From positions 1 through 64,000 of the IMG/VR virus record IMGVR_UViG_3300037808_001133: a DNA stretch of 64,000 nt; one strand, given 5' to 3'. A program made the translations under genes and the position numbers. The notes beneath the pieces were generated by a model. The model saw only the letters and a list, made by a program, of their open reading frames with translations, searched no databases and had not been told where the DNA came from. This DNA comes from a virus. Positions 51,510-59,189 of this stretch are shown here, one piece after another. Positions within the stretch are counted from its first letter, which is position 1, and each line of letters starts with the position of its first letter.

Positions 51510-51776
51510 TTAGGACATTGGGCGCCCTTGTCGCGGCGCCGCCTCTCGCTTTGGAATTGGTCCGTGTTTCTTCTTAATGCTCTTGAGCTTGACGGTGCAT
51601 GCCTCTTGGACGAACGAACGAATGCTTGCCTGCGGTTCGGGTCCGCGCTGCAAGTAGACGACCGCGTCTTTGATTCGCTCAATGAACTCCTCGTCTAGAT
51701 CGACCGGGAGCTTCTTCTTCTTCTTTGCCGCTTCGGCCTTCTTCTTCTTCGGTGTCTTCTTTGTCCGCGTTGCCAT
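51510..51776 (-). CDS. small ribbon-helix-helix-like DNA-binding protein
   Basis: ATG 51776 has AAGGAGGGAAAC. The 88-residue product has a Lys-rich N-terminal tail, then LPVDLDEEFIERIKDAVVYLQ and SIRSFVQEACTVKLKSIKKK, a strand-helix-helix pattern of the Arc/MetJ type. Likely a dimeric repressor or DNA-bending protein between the recombination ATPase and the zinc protein genes. Confidence 0.6.
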   Translation of the reverse strand: MATRTKKTPKKKKAEAAKKKKKLPVDLDEEFIERIKDAVVYLQRGPEPQASIRSFVQEACTVKLKSIKKKHGPIPKREAAPRQGRPMS

Positions 51777-51831
51777 GTTTCCCTCCTTGGGTTCGCCGCC
51801 CAGCCTAAGCCGGGCGGCGGTGTTGTTCAGA

Positions 51832-52950
51832 TCAGAACGGTAGGTCAAACCCCTCGGTTGCCTTCGACTCGTCGGACTCAGCCGGAGGGTTCGCCTCTGC
51901 CGCCTTGAGCGCCGCGAGCTCCTGCGCCTCTCCGAGCAAGACACGCTGCCGGTCGATCAACTTCAGGAGCGAAGACTTGCTCCCGCTGACGGACTGCATG
52001 TGCGCCCACGACTTGTCTGCGATATCGGTTGCCCCGACCTCTTTGAGCGCAACGCACAACCGCTCGACCTCGGCGCACTCGGCGCTTGTGTCCTCGGCGA
52101 CGTCCGTCCTCGTGTTCGGCGCTGTCTGCGGGATTGCCTGGGCTGGTGGTGCCACCTCGGAGAACGCAGCGGTCGCAGAGTTCTTCTCGGCCTTCGGGTC
52201 GTCGCACCAACGCTTGACCGCTTCCGCGAGGTCCGCGCCGAGGTGCTGGCTTGACACGTTCTCCAGTCGGTCGTCACGCGTCTTGACCACGTAGCCGGTT
52301 CCGCGCTTGCAGAAGACGGCAACGTCATACTCGTAGATCACGTTGCCGTCCTGGTCGGGCATGACGTCACCCAGTCCGTCCTCGGCCTTCTTGTGGCGAC
52401 TCTCCTTCTTGGCGCGGCACGTCGAGATCACATGCCCGGGATACTCCATGAGCGCCCTGACGAACTGATTGTGCAGCGGTCTTGCCGTGCTCCACCCGTC
52501 ACCCTTGCCGCGAGTCTGCGCGTTGATTTTGTCAACGATTTGCAGGAGGGCCCGCCACTCGTCCGTGATCCCGTCGAGCACGACGATTTCGATTCCAGCC
52601 TGCTTGCAGACCTCAAGGGCCCGGCAGAAAGACTCGGGTCCGCGTGACCCGTCCTCCATGAGCATGACTTGGAACCCGCCGATCGTGAGACCTTGCCGAA
52701 GGCACCGGTTGCAGTTGCACGGGCGGTCGGCATACTTCTCTGCCGAGCCGGTGCCGCCGTCTTTCCTGTCTGCGCTCTCGACCGTTTCGGTGTCGAGCAC
52801 CGCGATCTTTGACACGGGTATTCCGTAGAGCTTTGCGAGGTGGTGAGCTAGCGCGAGAGCGCCGTAGGTCTTGCCCGAACCGGACTCCCCAAAGAAGAGG
52901 AGGCGGCCCCAGATTTTCCCGCGTCGTGCGGGTCGTAGTGTGAATTCCAT
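51832..52950 (-). CDS. Sak4-like RecA-fold recombination ATPase
   Basis: ATG 52950 follows CTGAAGGAG; the open frame extends upstream but has poor composition. Walker A GESGSGKT is at 21-28 and Walker B IEIVVLDGITDEW near 130, with a CNCNRC cysteine insertion. The fold and 372-residue length fit phage Sak4/AAA_24 proteins that act with SSB in annealing. The protein ends GFDLPF, resembling the SSB C-terminal tip (DDIPF) that recruits partners. It lies with replication genes. Confidence 0.75.
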   Translation of the reverse strand: MEFTLRPARRGKIWGRLLFFGESGSGKTYGALALAHHLAKLYGIPVSKIAVLDTETVESADRKDGGTGSAEKYADRPCNCNRCLRQGLTIGGFQVMLMEDGSRGPESFCRALEVCKQAGIEIVVLDGITDEWRALLQIVDKINAQTRGKGDGWSTARPLHNQFVRALMEYPGHVISTCRAKKESRHKKAEDGLGDVMPDQDGNVIYEYDVAVFCKRGTGYVVKTRDDRLENVSSQHLGADLAEAVKRWCDDPKAEKNSATAAFSEVAPPAQAIPQTAPNTRTDVAEDTSAECAEVERLCVALKEVGATDIADKSWAHMQSVSGSKSSLLKLIDRQRVLLGEAQELAALKAAEANPPAESDESKATEGFDLPF

Positions 52951-53035
52951 GTTGACTCCTTCAGTGTAGTCAATAGGTGGTAACGGTGTAAACGGAACGT
53001 ATAGAACGGGTCGGACACCCGACCCGGGTGGTGAT

Positions 53036-53179
53036 TCATTCGTCAGTAGCGCGGGCAATGCCGGTGCAACGACCGGCTTGCTCGCCAAACTCTTCGGTGA
53101 GGTCTCGACCGCACGGCTTCCCCGGTGCTTCGTGCTCGGGGACGTCAACGACCTCCCCGCACTTGTCGCAAGCTGTCAC
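53036..53179 (-). CDS. mini zinc-finger protein, 47 residues
   Basis: The GTG start overlaps the upstream stop. CDKCGE and two later cysteines give one likely zinc site; the rest is acidic. First of several tiny coupled ORFs before the recombination ATPase, counting from the left. The function is unknown. Confidence 0.5.
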   Translation of the reverse strand: MTACDKCGEVVDVPEHEAPGKPCGRDLTEEFGEQAGRCTGIARATDE

Positions 53180-53514
53180 GCCTTGCCGTCCTTGTTGCAC
53201 ACCGGGCACTGCCACGAGCGCGGCTCTAGGTCGGGTCGAGCGTTGGGACTGAGCGCTTGCATTCCAGGTGTCTCGGTGATCCAGCCTTTGAAGCACCTCG
53301 GGTAGCTGCAGGTCTCCCTCTCCTCTGGCAACTTCCCGTCTGGCGAGTTCCACCGCTTGTGGAACTCGTCCCAGACCTCCGGGAAAGACCGTCGGAGAAT
53401 GTGCGCGTTGCTACTGTCGGCCTGCCGCATAGCAGCCATGATCAAACCGTAGAACGGCGGCGTCGGGTCCAGCGCGTAAAGCTCACGACTGACCTTGTAT
53501 TCGTGAAGGCTCAT
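53176..53514 (-). CDS. zinc-ribbon protein, 112 residues
   Basis: ATG 53514 overlaps the upstream stop (ATGA). The helical N-terminal part (FYGLIMAAMRQADSSNAHIL, FPEVWDEFHKRW) is followed by CSYPRC and WQCPVC, a probable zinc ribbon. It may be a small replication accessory, from its place downstream of the helicase. Confidence 0.55.
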   Translation of the reverse strand: MSLHEYKVSRELYALDPTPPFYGLIMAAMRQADSSNAHILRRSFPEVWDEFHKRWNSPDGKLPEERETCSYPRCFKGWITETPGMQALSPNARPDLEPRSWQCPVCNKDGKA

Positions 53515-53897
53515 ATCAGTCCCCCGAGTCCGAACCGTCTTGCGCGATCTGCCTTGCTCTTTTCCGTGTCGTAGCTTCGGAGCGTCGCGAGTAGCCACCG
53601 TGAGGTCTCGTCGCTCAATCCTTCAAGCTCGGCCTGGACGCTTTGACGCTGACCGCCACGCGTTCGCGCAGCTGCTCCCTTGAGGGCCCGGGTGACGTCG
53701 CGGTGCGGTCGCCGCAGTTCGTCTCCACGCGCCGCGATCAACGCGACAGCGAGACGGTCGAGTCCGTGAAAGCAGTTGTCGCAAGCGCACCCGTCGGTCC
53801 TGCCTGGGCAAGTAAGACCGGCCTCGGCACACGAGCACCCGTCTGGATTCTGCGGGTGGTGATTGCAAAGGTAGGCGCGAGGCTCAAAGACAATCAT
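53511..53897 (-). CDS. cysteine-rich protein, 128 residues
   Basis: ATG 53897 overlaps the preceding stop. The N-terminal third has eight cysteines within 35 residues (CNHH, CSCAEAGLTC, CACDNC), followed by a basic helical tail. This dense pattern suggests two zinc ions. The function is unknown. Confidence 0.55.
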   Translation of the reverse strand: MIVFEPRAYLCNHHPQNPDGCSCAEAGLTCPGRTDGCACDNCFHGLDRLAVALIAARGDELRRPHRDVTRALKGAAARTRGGQRQSVQAELEGLSDETSRWLLATLRSYDTEKSKADRARRFGLGGLI

Positions 53898-54061
53898 GCC
53901 TGCTCCTCGTCGTCGTGCTCGGCGTAGTGCCCGCAGCCCGTGCACGGCTCCTCGTGGTCGCACGGTTGCCGGGCTTGCTTGTCCGGTTTGTCGAGCGGCG
54001 CGAACCGCGCCTCCATTTCTTGCTCGTAAGCCTCTGCCGGGTCTGCCGGGTAAATACTCAT
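53894..54061 (-). CDS. small acidic zinc protein, 55 residues
   Basis: ATG 54061 overlaps the preceding stop, and its stop overlaps the next ATG. The product ends CDHEEPCTGCGHYAEH, one zinc site with His. The function is unknown. Confidence 0.5.
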   Translation of the reverse strand: MSIYPADPAEAYEQEMEARFAPLDKPDKQARQPCDHEEPCTGCGHYAEHDDEEQA

Positions 54062-54279
54062 GCCGTGTCCCTCGGTGTTCTTTTCTTGAGTCCTTTTCGA
54101 AATCGATCGCAGTGCCCAACGAGGCACCGCAGCGTTGCTTCCATTTCCTGTGTCGTTGACCCCTGCTCCATTGCCTTGAGCGCGAACCCTCGGAGGTATT
54201 CGTTGAGGTCCTGGTCGGTCACGACGAGGGAGTCAACGCAACCTCGTCGCGGCCCGAACCTTTCGTGTGCCTGTTTCAT
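54058..54279 (-). CDS. unknown protein, 73 residues
   Basis: ATG 54279 overlaps the helicase stop (ATGA). Helical and basic with one CxxxxxC pair (CLVGHC). Probably a helicase accessory from the coupling. No family. Confidence 0.5.
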   Translation of the reverse strand: MKQAHERFGPRRGCVDSLVVTDQDLNEYLRGFALKAMEQGSTTQEMEATLRCLVGHCDRFRKGLKKRTPRDTA

Positions 54280-55658
54280 GCCGGGGTGAACCGCGTGAAC
54301 GTCTTCTCAAAGCGAAGTCTGACCATGCCGGTTGGACCGTTCCTGTTCTTCGCCACGTTCAGGAGCGCAAGCTCGTTGAGTTCAGGCTTGTCGGGGAAGT
54401 AGTACTCGGGTCGGTGAAGCAGCATGATCACGTCGGCGTCTTGCTCGACCTGCCCGCTGTCTCGTAGGTCGGCCATGATCGGTTTCTTGTCGCTCCGGTC
54501 CTCGACCTTCCGGTTCAACTGCGCGAGCACGCACAGGTGAATGTTCAGTTGCCTGGCGTAGCGCTTGAGCATGATTGAGACCTCCGTGATTTCTGCGTAG
54601 CGACCACCGCCCCGTGTGTTCTCCGTTCCCGAGAGCAGCTGCATGTAATCGACGAAGACGATTCGGCATTGGTGCCGCTGGACCATTCGCTCAAGCACGC
54701 GTCCGAGGTCCCGCACCGAAGCGACCACGCCGTCGAAGACGCCCAGGCGTTCGCCGGTCTGTTCAAGCCACATGATCCCGTCGACGGTCCTGCCGTATTC
54801 CTGTTTCGCTGTCTCGCTGTCGAAGCGACCCGGTTCGGTCTCGCCGAAGACCCCGCGTCGAATCTTGGTCGTGTCCACGCCGCCGAACGAACCGGTCGCG
54901 TTGCACGCCAGCTGGAGGCGATCCATTTCCAAGCTCGCGATCCCGACGCGCTCGTTCCGGTTGAGCATTGCGGCTGCGAGGCAAAGCGCGAGGCTCGTCT
55001 TTCCCATGCTCGGTCGCGCTGCAAGGATCGACATTTCGCGGGGCCTGAAACACTGGACGACTTCGTCAAGGTCTCGCCAGCCCGACACGACACCCGGGTC
55101 ACGGTTGGGATCGTTGACGTGGTCCAGCAGTTCCTTCGCGAGCACGTCCCCGGAGTAAATCTTCTGACTTGCCCGGTCGGCGGTCACGGCGAAGAGGAGC
55201 TCATGCGCCTTGTCGAATGTGTCGGCGACCTTCCCATTGCTCCAGCCAAGCTCAACGATCCTCGCGCCGGCTTCGATCAGTTGCCTCTTCCGCGAGAGGG
55301 CCATAACGATCTTCGCGTAGTAGTTCACCTGCGCAGCGGTCGGGACGGTGTCTACCTCAAGCACGACGAGGTCGGTCTTTTGGTCGTCGCTCAGTGCCGA
55401 GCCTTGCCGCTCCATGTCGTTCGTGACCGCAAGGGCGTCCACGGGAATCCGCCGCTCACGAAGAGAGGCCATGCTTCCCCAGACTGCCGAGAGCCAGGGG
55501 CTGTAGAAATCTTTCGGGGCGAGCGGGGTCTCGAGTTCGTCCAGCCCCTTGTATCGATCGAAGCATGCAGCGAGCACGTTTCGTTCGGCGTCTTTGTTGT
55601 TCGGTGGCGTTCGTCGGAGGAGCGGGTTAGGTGCCTCTCCTGTTGTCCATGATTCCAT
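54276..55658 (-). CDS. DnaB-like replicative helicase
   Basis: The 460-residue enzyme unwinds DNA at the fork. An N-terminal DnaB domain (NNKDAERNVLAACF, DFYSPWLSAVW) is followed by the RecA-like motor with Walker A ARPSMGKTS (214-222), a Walker B FVDYMQLL and LAQLNRKVE and DLRDSGQVEQDADVIM motifs. The ATG follows GAAGGA. It overlaps the replication initiator gene by 32 bases, as helicase genes follow O-type initiators in many phages. Confidence 0.9.
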   Translation of the reverse strand: MESWTTGEAPNPLLRRTPPNNKDAERNVLAACFDRYKGLDELETPLAPKDFYSPWLSAVWGSMASLRERRIPVDALAVTNDMERQGSALSDDQKTDLVVLEVDTVPTAAQVNYYAKIVMALSRKRQLIEAGARIVELGWSNGKVADTFDKAHELLFAVTADRASQKIYSGDVLAKELLDHVNDPNRDPGVVSGWRDLDEVVQCFRPREMSILAARPSMGKTSLALCLAAAMLNRNERVGIASLEMDRLQLACNATGSFGGVDTTKIRRGVFGETEPGRFDSETAKQEYGRTVDGIMWLEQTGERLGVFDGVVASVRDLGRVLERMVQRHQCRIVFVDYMQLLSGTENTRGGGRYAEITEVSIMLKRYARQLNIHLCVLAQLNRKVEDRSDKKPIMADLRDSGQVEQDADVIMLLHRPEYYFPDKPELNELALLNVAKNRNGPTGMVRLRFEKTFTRFTPA

Positions 55659-56631
55659 TGGGGTCCTTCAGTTGAGTTGGCGTCGGCTTGTTCCAGTTGG
55701 TCGGCGTGTACAGCGGGCGGGTCGAGGGCGGCGGTATCGAGAGACTCGCTGTCGCGTCCTCCTCGACCTCTTCACCCCAACCGCCTTCGCTGAGCCATGT
55801 GCGAAGGCCGCGGCGGAATAATTCCGGGTGACGCTTCGCCAGGACGGCGGCACCCTTTGCGCCGTCGAGAATCGCTGGGAAATCGTCGACCCCGACGGAC
55901 CCTTTGGTGATCAGTTCCTTTAGCCACTTCTCGATCGCGAGCGGTTGCGGGACCACCCGTGGGGCGCCCCTATTGGTCGGGTGCGGGTAGATCGCCCTAA
56001 GTCCATTGATCAGGTCTGAGCTTGACAGCGAGGGAGCGCCTGTACGGCCCTGTTTCCCGGTTGACCGCGTCCCAGGACGGATCTGCTGCGAACGTGCCGT
56101 CTGCGCTACCGCTCGCAGCGTCCGGGGGTCTCCTGGTCGCGGGACGCTGGAGGGTGGCGGCTCAACATGGATTGGGAGGGTCTCGCTTGAGCTAGGCTCA
56201 GCTGAACCTAGCTCAAGTGTCCCCCTAGTTACTGTCTGGTTCATAATAAGGTGGTCGCCCGAACCTAGCTCAAGTGAGCCGCGATTAGGTTCGGTTGAAC
56301 GTGCTTCAGTTGAACGTGCTTCAGTTGAACTACGCTCAACTGACAGCGTGTAGAGGTGCCGCCTCCAGTCTTTGCCAGGGCGACGCGTTATCGAGATCCA
56401 CCCGGTCTTCTTCGCAAGCTTGAGGTGCTTGGAGACCGACGCTTCGGACAGGCCGGTTTCGATCGCGAGCAGGTCGAGGCCCGGGTAGCACGACCCGTCG
56501 TCGCGGCTCATTCGTAGCGAGAGCACGAGCAAGACCAAACGCGTCGTCGAAGACGCGGGACCAGCTGGTGAAGCGACTGCTCGTCGCCAGGCAAACAAAT
56601 CGACTGTCACGGTTCCCCGGTTTGTCGTCAC
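55627..56631 (-). CDS. replication initiator with winged helix and internal iterons
   Basis: The 334-residue protein has an N-terminal helix-turn-helix (YPGLDLLAIETGLSEASVSKHLKLAKKTGWI) like phage O-type initiators, a low-complexity middle (repeats of ARSTE and LELGS) and a C-terminal helical domain that could load the helicase. The middle is encoded by iteron-like repeats. GTG 56631 is the first start; GTG 56610 with CGGGGA is an alternative. It precedes the helicase, supporting a lambda O-P-like initiation unit. Confidence 0.75.
   Translation of the reverse strand: MTTNRGTVTVDLFAWRRAVASPAGPASSTTRLVLLVLSLRMSRDDGSCYPGLDLLAIETGLSEASVSKHLKLAKKTGWISITRRPGKDWRRHLYTLSVERSSTEARSTEARSTEPNRGSLELGSGDHLIMNQTVTRGTLELGSAEPSSSETLPIHVEPPPSSVPRPGDPRTLRAVAQTARSQQIRPGTRSTGKQGRTGAPSLSSSDLINGLRAIYPHPTNRGAPRVVPQPLAIEKWLKELITKGSVGVDDFPAILDGAKGAAVLAKRHPELFRRGLRTWLSEGGWGEEVEEDATASLSIPPPSTRPLYTPTNWNKPTPTQLKDPNGIMDNRRGT
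56186..56339. other. iteron cluster, candidate replication origin
   Basis: Related 15-16 base repeats with core TGAACnnnGCTyAAG: an inverted pair (56186-56201 and 56202-56217, one mismatch), a direct copy of 16 bases at 56261-56276, then three tandem 15-base copies at 56295, 56310 and 56325. AT-rich DNA (TAGTTACTG, TTCATAATAAG) lies between the second and third. They sit inside the initiator gene, as in lambda ori within gene O. Confidence 0.7.
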
Positions 56632-56690
56632 CCGTTTGCTACAAGAGAGTCGTGCCGGTGACGTGTGGCGCGTCTCTTGGTACTCCTTCA

Positions 56691-56750
56691 GTTGGGAGCG
56701 ACCCCTGGGCTAACCAGGGGTCGCTTGCTGTTGTACAGACTCGCTCCAAC
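56691..56750. other. branched palindrome upstream of the initiator gene
   Basis: An 11-bp perfect hairpin (56698-56708 with 56714-56724, loop GCTAA) can partly exchange with an outer stem (GTTGGnAGCGA 56691-56701 with 56741-56750), leaving a small CTGT-TGT-ACAG hairpin. GCGA at 56698-56701 can pair with either partner. It lies in the leader of the initiator on the minus strand. Confidence 0.6.
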
Positions 56751-56816
56751 AAACCCAGCGAAATAGAGGTTGGGAGTAACTGGATTGCCCGGTGTAAACG
56801 GGCTGTGGAGTTGCAC

Positions 56817-57074
56817 CTATCGCTGGCGACTTATTGTGGAGTCGTTGTCGGAATCGCGAGCGGTGTTTCGCTCGTGCAAGATCCGGAGCGCTACTGGCTC
56901 GTCGGTCGGCCAGACGTCCATGACGCCCTCGCAGTCGGGGCAGGGTTCGGTCCTTCGCTTCGCGTTTGGTCGGTTCAGGCTGAAACCGTTCCGACCGCAC
57001 TCGCGACACGACCACCGTTCAGCGGGTGGTAAATCCTCCGGGTTGATCCGGTCGAGAATCCCAGCGCTGCTCAC
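56817..57074 (-). CDS. zinc-ribbon protein, 85 residues
   Basis: The GTG start overlaps the upstream stop. WSCRECGRNG and PCPDCEG form a typical zinc ribbon of four cysteines. The remainder is helical. It is the last gene before the structured leader of the initiator. Confidence 0.6.
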   Translation of the reverse strand: MSSAGILDRINPEDLPPAERWSCRECGRNGFSLNRPNAKRRTEPCPDCEGVMDVWPTDEPVALRILHERNTARDSDNDSTISRQR

Positions 57075-57469
57075 TGTGGCTTCTTCCCGTGCAGCGACGA
57101 CCAACGAGTGTCGAGGAAGCAACCGCCCGAGCTACAGCTTCGGAGACCGCACGGCTCCCCGTCCCACTTGCAGCGCGGCGAGGTGCGCCGCTGCATTTGC
57201 CGCGCCATGAGTTTCCCAACGGCCATATCCAGCGCGAGCGTTCCCTCAAAGGTTTCCTCGTCATACTGCCCAACGCGGATCGAATACTTGACGCGCTCGA
57301 CGAGGTCGTCTCGCGGCTCAAGCTGCTCGACCGCGTGACCGATCTTGCGGGCTTCAAGCATGCACTCGGCACACAGTAGTTCCTCGGTGGGCGCGGGCCC
57401 GGTCTTCGACTTCGCTTTGGCGATCCGACCCACGGCTGGGCGGTCGCATTCCTGACAGGCTTTGATCAT
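57071..57469 (-). CDS. zinc protein, 132 residues
   Basis: ATG 57469 follows CGAAGGAGAA. It has CQECDRPAVG at the start, CAECM at about 33, and CKWDGEPCGLRSCSSGGC near the end, giving two probable zinc sites around a helical middle (DDLVERVKYSIRVG). The function is unknown. Confidence 0.6.
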   Translation of the reverse strand: MIKACQECDRPAVGRIAKAKSKTGPAPTEELLCAECMLEARKIGHAVEQLEPRDDLVERVKYSIRVGQYDEETFEGTLALDMAVGKLMARQMQRRTSPRCKWDGEPCGLRSCSSGGCFLDTRWSSLHGKKPQ

Positions 57470-57548
57470 TGGGTTCTCCTTCGGTTGGGTGTAGACACCT
57501 ATCGGTCGTTGCGTGGCGAGACCTTTAGGGGTTTCAAATTTTATTTGT

Positions 57549-57581
57549 GAGCACCCGCCCGCACGGCGCAGGCGGGTGCTC
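57549..57581. terminator. strong hairpin without a clear T-run
   Basis: A perfect 11-bp stem (GAGCACCCGCC with GGCGGGTGCTC) and 11-base loop lie just downstream of the 57587 gene stop on the minus strand. Sequence after it on the minus strand is A-rich, so intrinsic termination is doubtful; factor-assisted ending or RNA processing is possible. Confidence 0.4.
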
Positions 57582-57586
57582 GCGTG

Positions 57587-57808
57587 CTACCGCTCGTTGA
57601 TACCCGGGTTTCTCTCGGCGTCGGTCAGGCACCCGTCGCCGCAGTCTTCGCCGGTCGAGATCCAGCCCGCGCCCTCGCGAGTGATCAGTCCGTCGCGCTC
57701 CAGGGCGACGAGTGCCTCCTGAAAGTCCAACGCGTCAAAGATTTGAGGCACGGAGCTTTCCTCGACGCGCTTGAGCAGGGCGTCCTTGATTGCTTCCAGT
57801 CCGCTCAT
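57587..57808 (-). CDS. small winged-helix-like protein, 73 residues
   Basis: ATG 57808 overlaps the queE stop (ATGA). LLKRVEESSVPQIFDALDFQEALVALERDGLITREG is the pattern of a winged helix recognition segment. May regulate the queE-queD operon, as an inference from coupling. Confidence 0.5.
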   Translation of the reverse strand: MSGLEAIKDALLKRVEESSVPQIFDALDFQEALVALERDGLITREGAGWISTGEDCGDGCLTDAERNPGINER

Positions 57809-58467
57809 TCGACGTCCCACGCCTTGTGCTGCTGGACCGAGAGTCTCCAAGCGGGGTTCTCCTTGCACCAATTGATCGCGCACCAAAGGTTCGAAGAGGA
57901 GTCGGAGTCCTGCGGTGCCCAAGCAGGCGAAGCGAACCGGTGAAGCTCGGCGGCATGCCGAGATTCAATCCCGCGATCGTCTGGCGGGTTCCCAGGCGAC
58001 ACGACGCAGCGGACCTCGTCTGCTCGGCGAAGCCGAGTCGGCCCCTTCGGCGAACACGAAATCCAATCAGCCGCGTCAAGCACCTCGTCGCCAGACGTTC
58101 CGTTCGTCTCGACCGCCGTGTACCAGCCGTCACCACGAAGCGCGTAGAGCAGTTCGCGGTCAAGCTGAAGCGTCGGTTCCCCGCCGCTAATCACGACAGC
58201 CCGATTCGCGTGAGGGCGGCTCCCCCAAAGCACGGCCAAGGTTCGAAGGATCTCGGGAATGCCGAGGCGCTCCCCGCCCTTGAAGTCGGTGTCGCACATA
58301 AACCCGACGTCAATCTCAAGGCCCTCCATTTTGCGGTCGAGTTCCTCGGCGTCGACGCACTGAAGGTTGCAGCCCGCGAACCGCAAGAACAGCGTCACGG
58401 TTCCGGCGCGGTGCCCTTCGCCCTGAAGCGTCGGTCCGAAAATCTTCTTCACCGAATAGGTCTTCAC
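57805..58467 (-). CDS. queE: 7-carboxy-7-deazaguanine synthase
   Basis: The 220-residue radical SAM enzyme makes the deazapurine ring for preQ0. KIFGPTLQGEG, LFLRFAGCNLQC, CDTDF and ISGGEPTLQ are diagnostic of QueE. The cluster cysteines are C33, C37 and C58, a CX3CX20C arrangement with an insertion before CDTDF instead of CX3CX2C. GTG 58467 overlaps the preceding stop. Contained in an operon with the 58464 gene and queD. Confidence 0.88.
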   Translation of the reverse strand: MKTYSVKKIFGPTLQGEGHRAGTVTLFLRFAGCNLQCVDAEELDRKMEGLEIDVGFMCDTDFKGGERLGIPEILRTLAVLWGSRPHANRAVVISGGEPTLQLDRELLYALRGDGWYTAVETNGTSGDEVLDAADWISCSPKGPTRLRRADEVRCVVSPGNPPDDRGIESRHAAELHRFASPAWAPQDSDSSSNLWCAINWCKENPAWRLSVQQHKAWDVE

Positions 58468-59189
58468 GACTGTCTCGCATTCATTGTGAGTCCCAGTGCC
58501 TCGGCAAGCTTCGGGTAGATACTCTCCTCGGCGAGCTTTGCGGCGAACTCGCATGCGTCCCCCGAAGGGTGGTAGATCGGCGAGTAGTTGATCTCAAGGC
58601 CAAGGCCCAGGCTGTATCGCTCCTCTAGCTCGTCGGACTTTGACCACAGGTAGGGAGGCGGCCGCCGGCCAGGCCAGCTATGCCCTTCGAACTTTGCTCG
58701 AGCAGGCCACGTCGAGGTTGTCGGGTCAACGATCGTTCCCGACCCGTCGCTGTGCCGCAAAGCGAGCCAGCAATGAAGCTCGGGCATGAGCTCGCGAACC
58801 GTTCCGGTCTCCTCGCAGTAGGCTTCCCGCTTAACGCGTTTCTCACCCTGCCACTCAAAGCCGAACAACGGTGCGTCGGCGTCCTTGTGAGGGTCGGTCT
58901 CTGGCGTATGCCTCGGCCAGTAACACGTCCCGGCTTGAAGCATGAACTGCAACCCGTGTCGCTTTGCTCCAAGCAGCTGGAGCGCGGCTGCGTGAAACAA
59001 ACAGTCGAAGCCTGGCTTGACTGACTCGCTCCAGACGCTCGCGTAGAGAATGAGCGCGTCCTTCACGAGCTTGCGCTGCTTCGTTCGCGAGAGCACTTGG
59101 TCGTTCAACTCGTTCGCGGCAGCTGCGGGGCGTTGCCCGATCACCGCTCGCCTCCGAACCCTCGCGTTGAATTGCTTCTTGCCGCTCAT
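58464..59189 (-). CDS. transglutaminase-like cysteine protein in the que operon
   Basis: The 241-residue product has a possible Cys-His-Asp triad: FDCLFHAAALQLLG, ELHCWLALRH and IVDPTTSTW. The spacing resembles papain/transglutaminase-fold enzymes, which can be peptidases or acyl transferases. It lies between queE and queD with ATGA/GTGA overlaps on both sides, so it is expressed with them. A link to base modification (for example adding an amine or amide to preQ0 derivatives) is speculation. Confidence 0.6.
   Translation of the reverse strand: MSGKKQFNARVRRRAVIGQRPAAAANELNDQVLSRTKQRKLVKDALILYASVWSESVKPGFDCLFHAAALQLLGAKRHGLQFMLQAGTCYWPRHTPETDPHKDADAPLFGFEWQGEKRVKREAYCEETGTVRELMPELHCWLALRHSDGSGTIVDPTTSTWPARAKFEGHSWPGRRPPPYLWSKSDELEERYSLGLGLEINYSPIYHPSGDACEFAAKLAEESIYPKLAEALGLTMNARQS

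Noticed and set aside
57549-57581. Intrinsic terminator
   Set aside because: The stem is strong but neither strand has a T-run after it; kept only as a hairpin with low confidence.
57790-58518. A 242-codon plus-strand frame over queE
   Set aside because: Antisense to a clear radical SAM enzyme.
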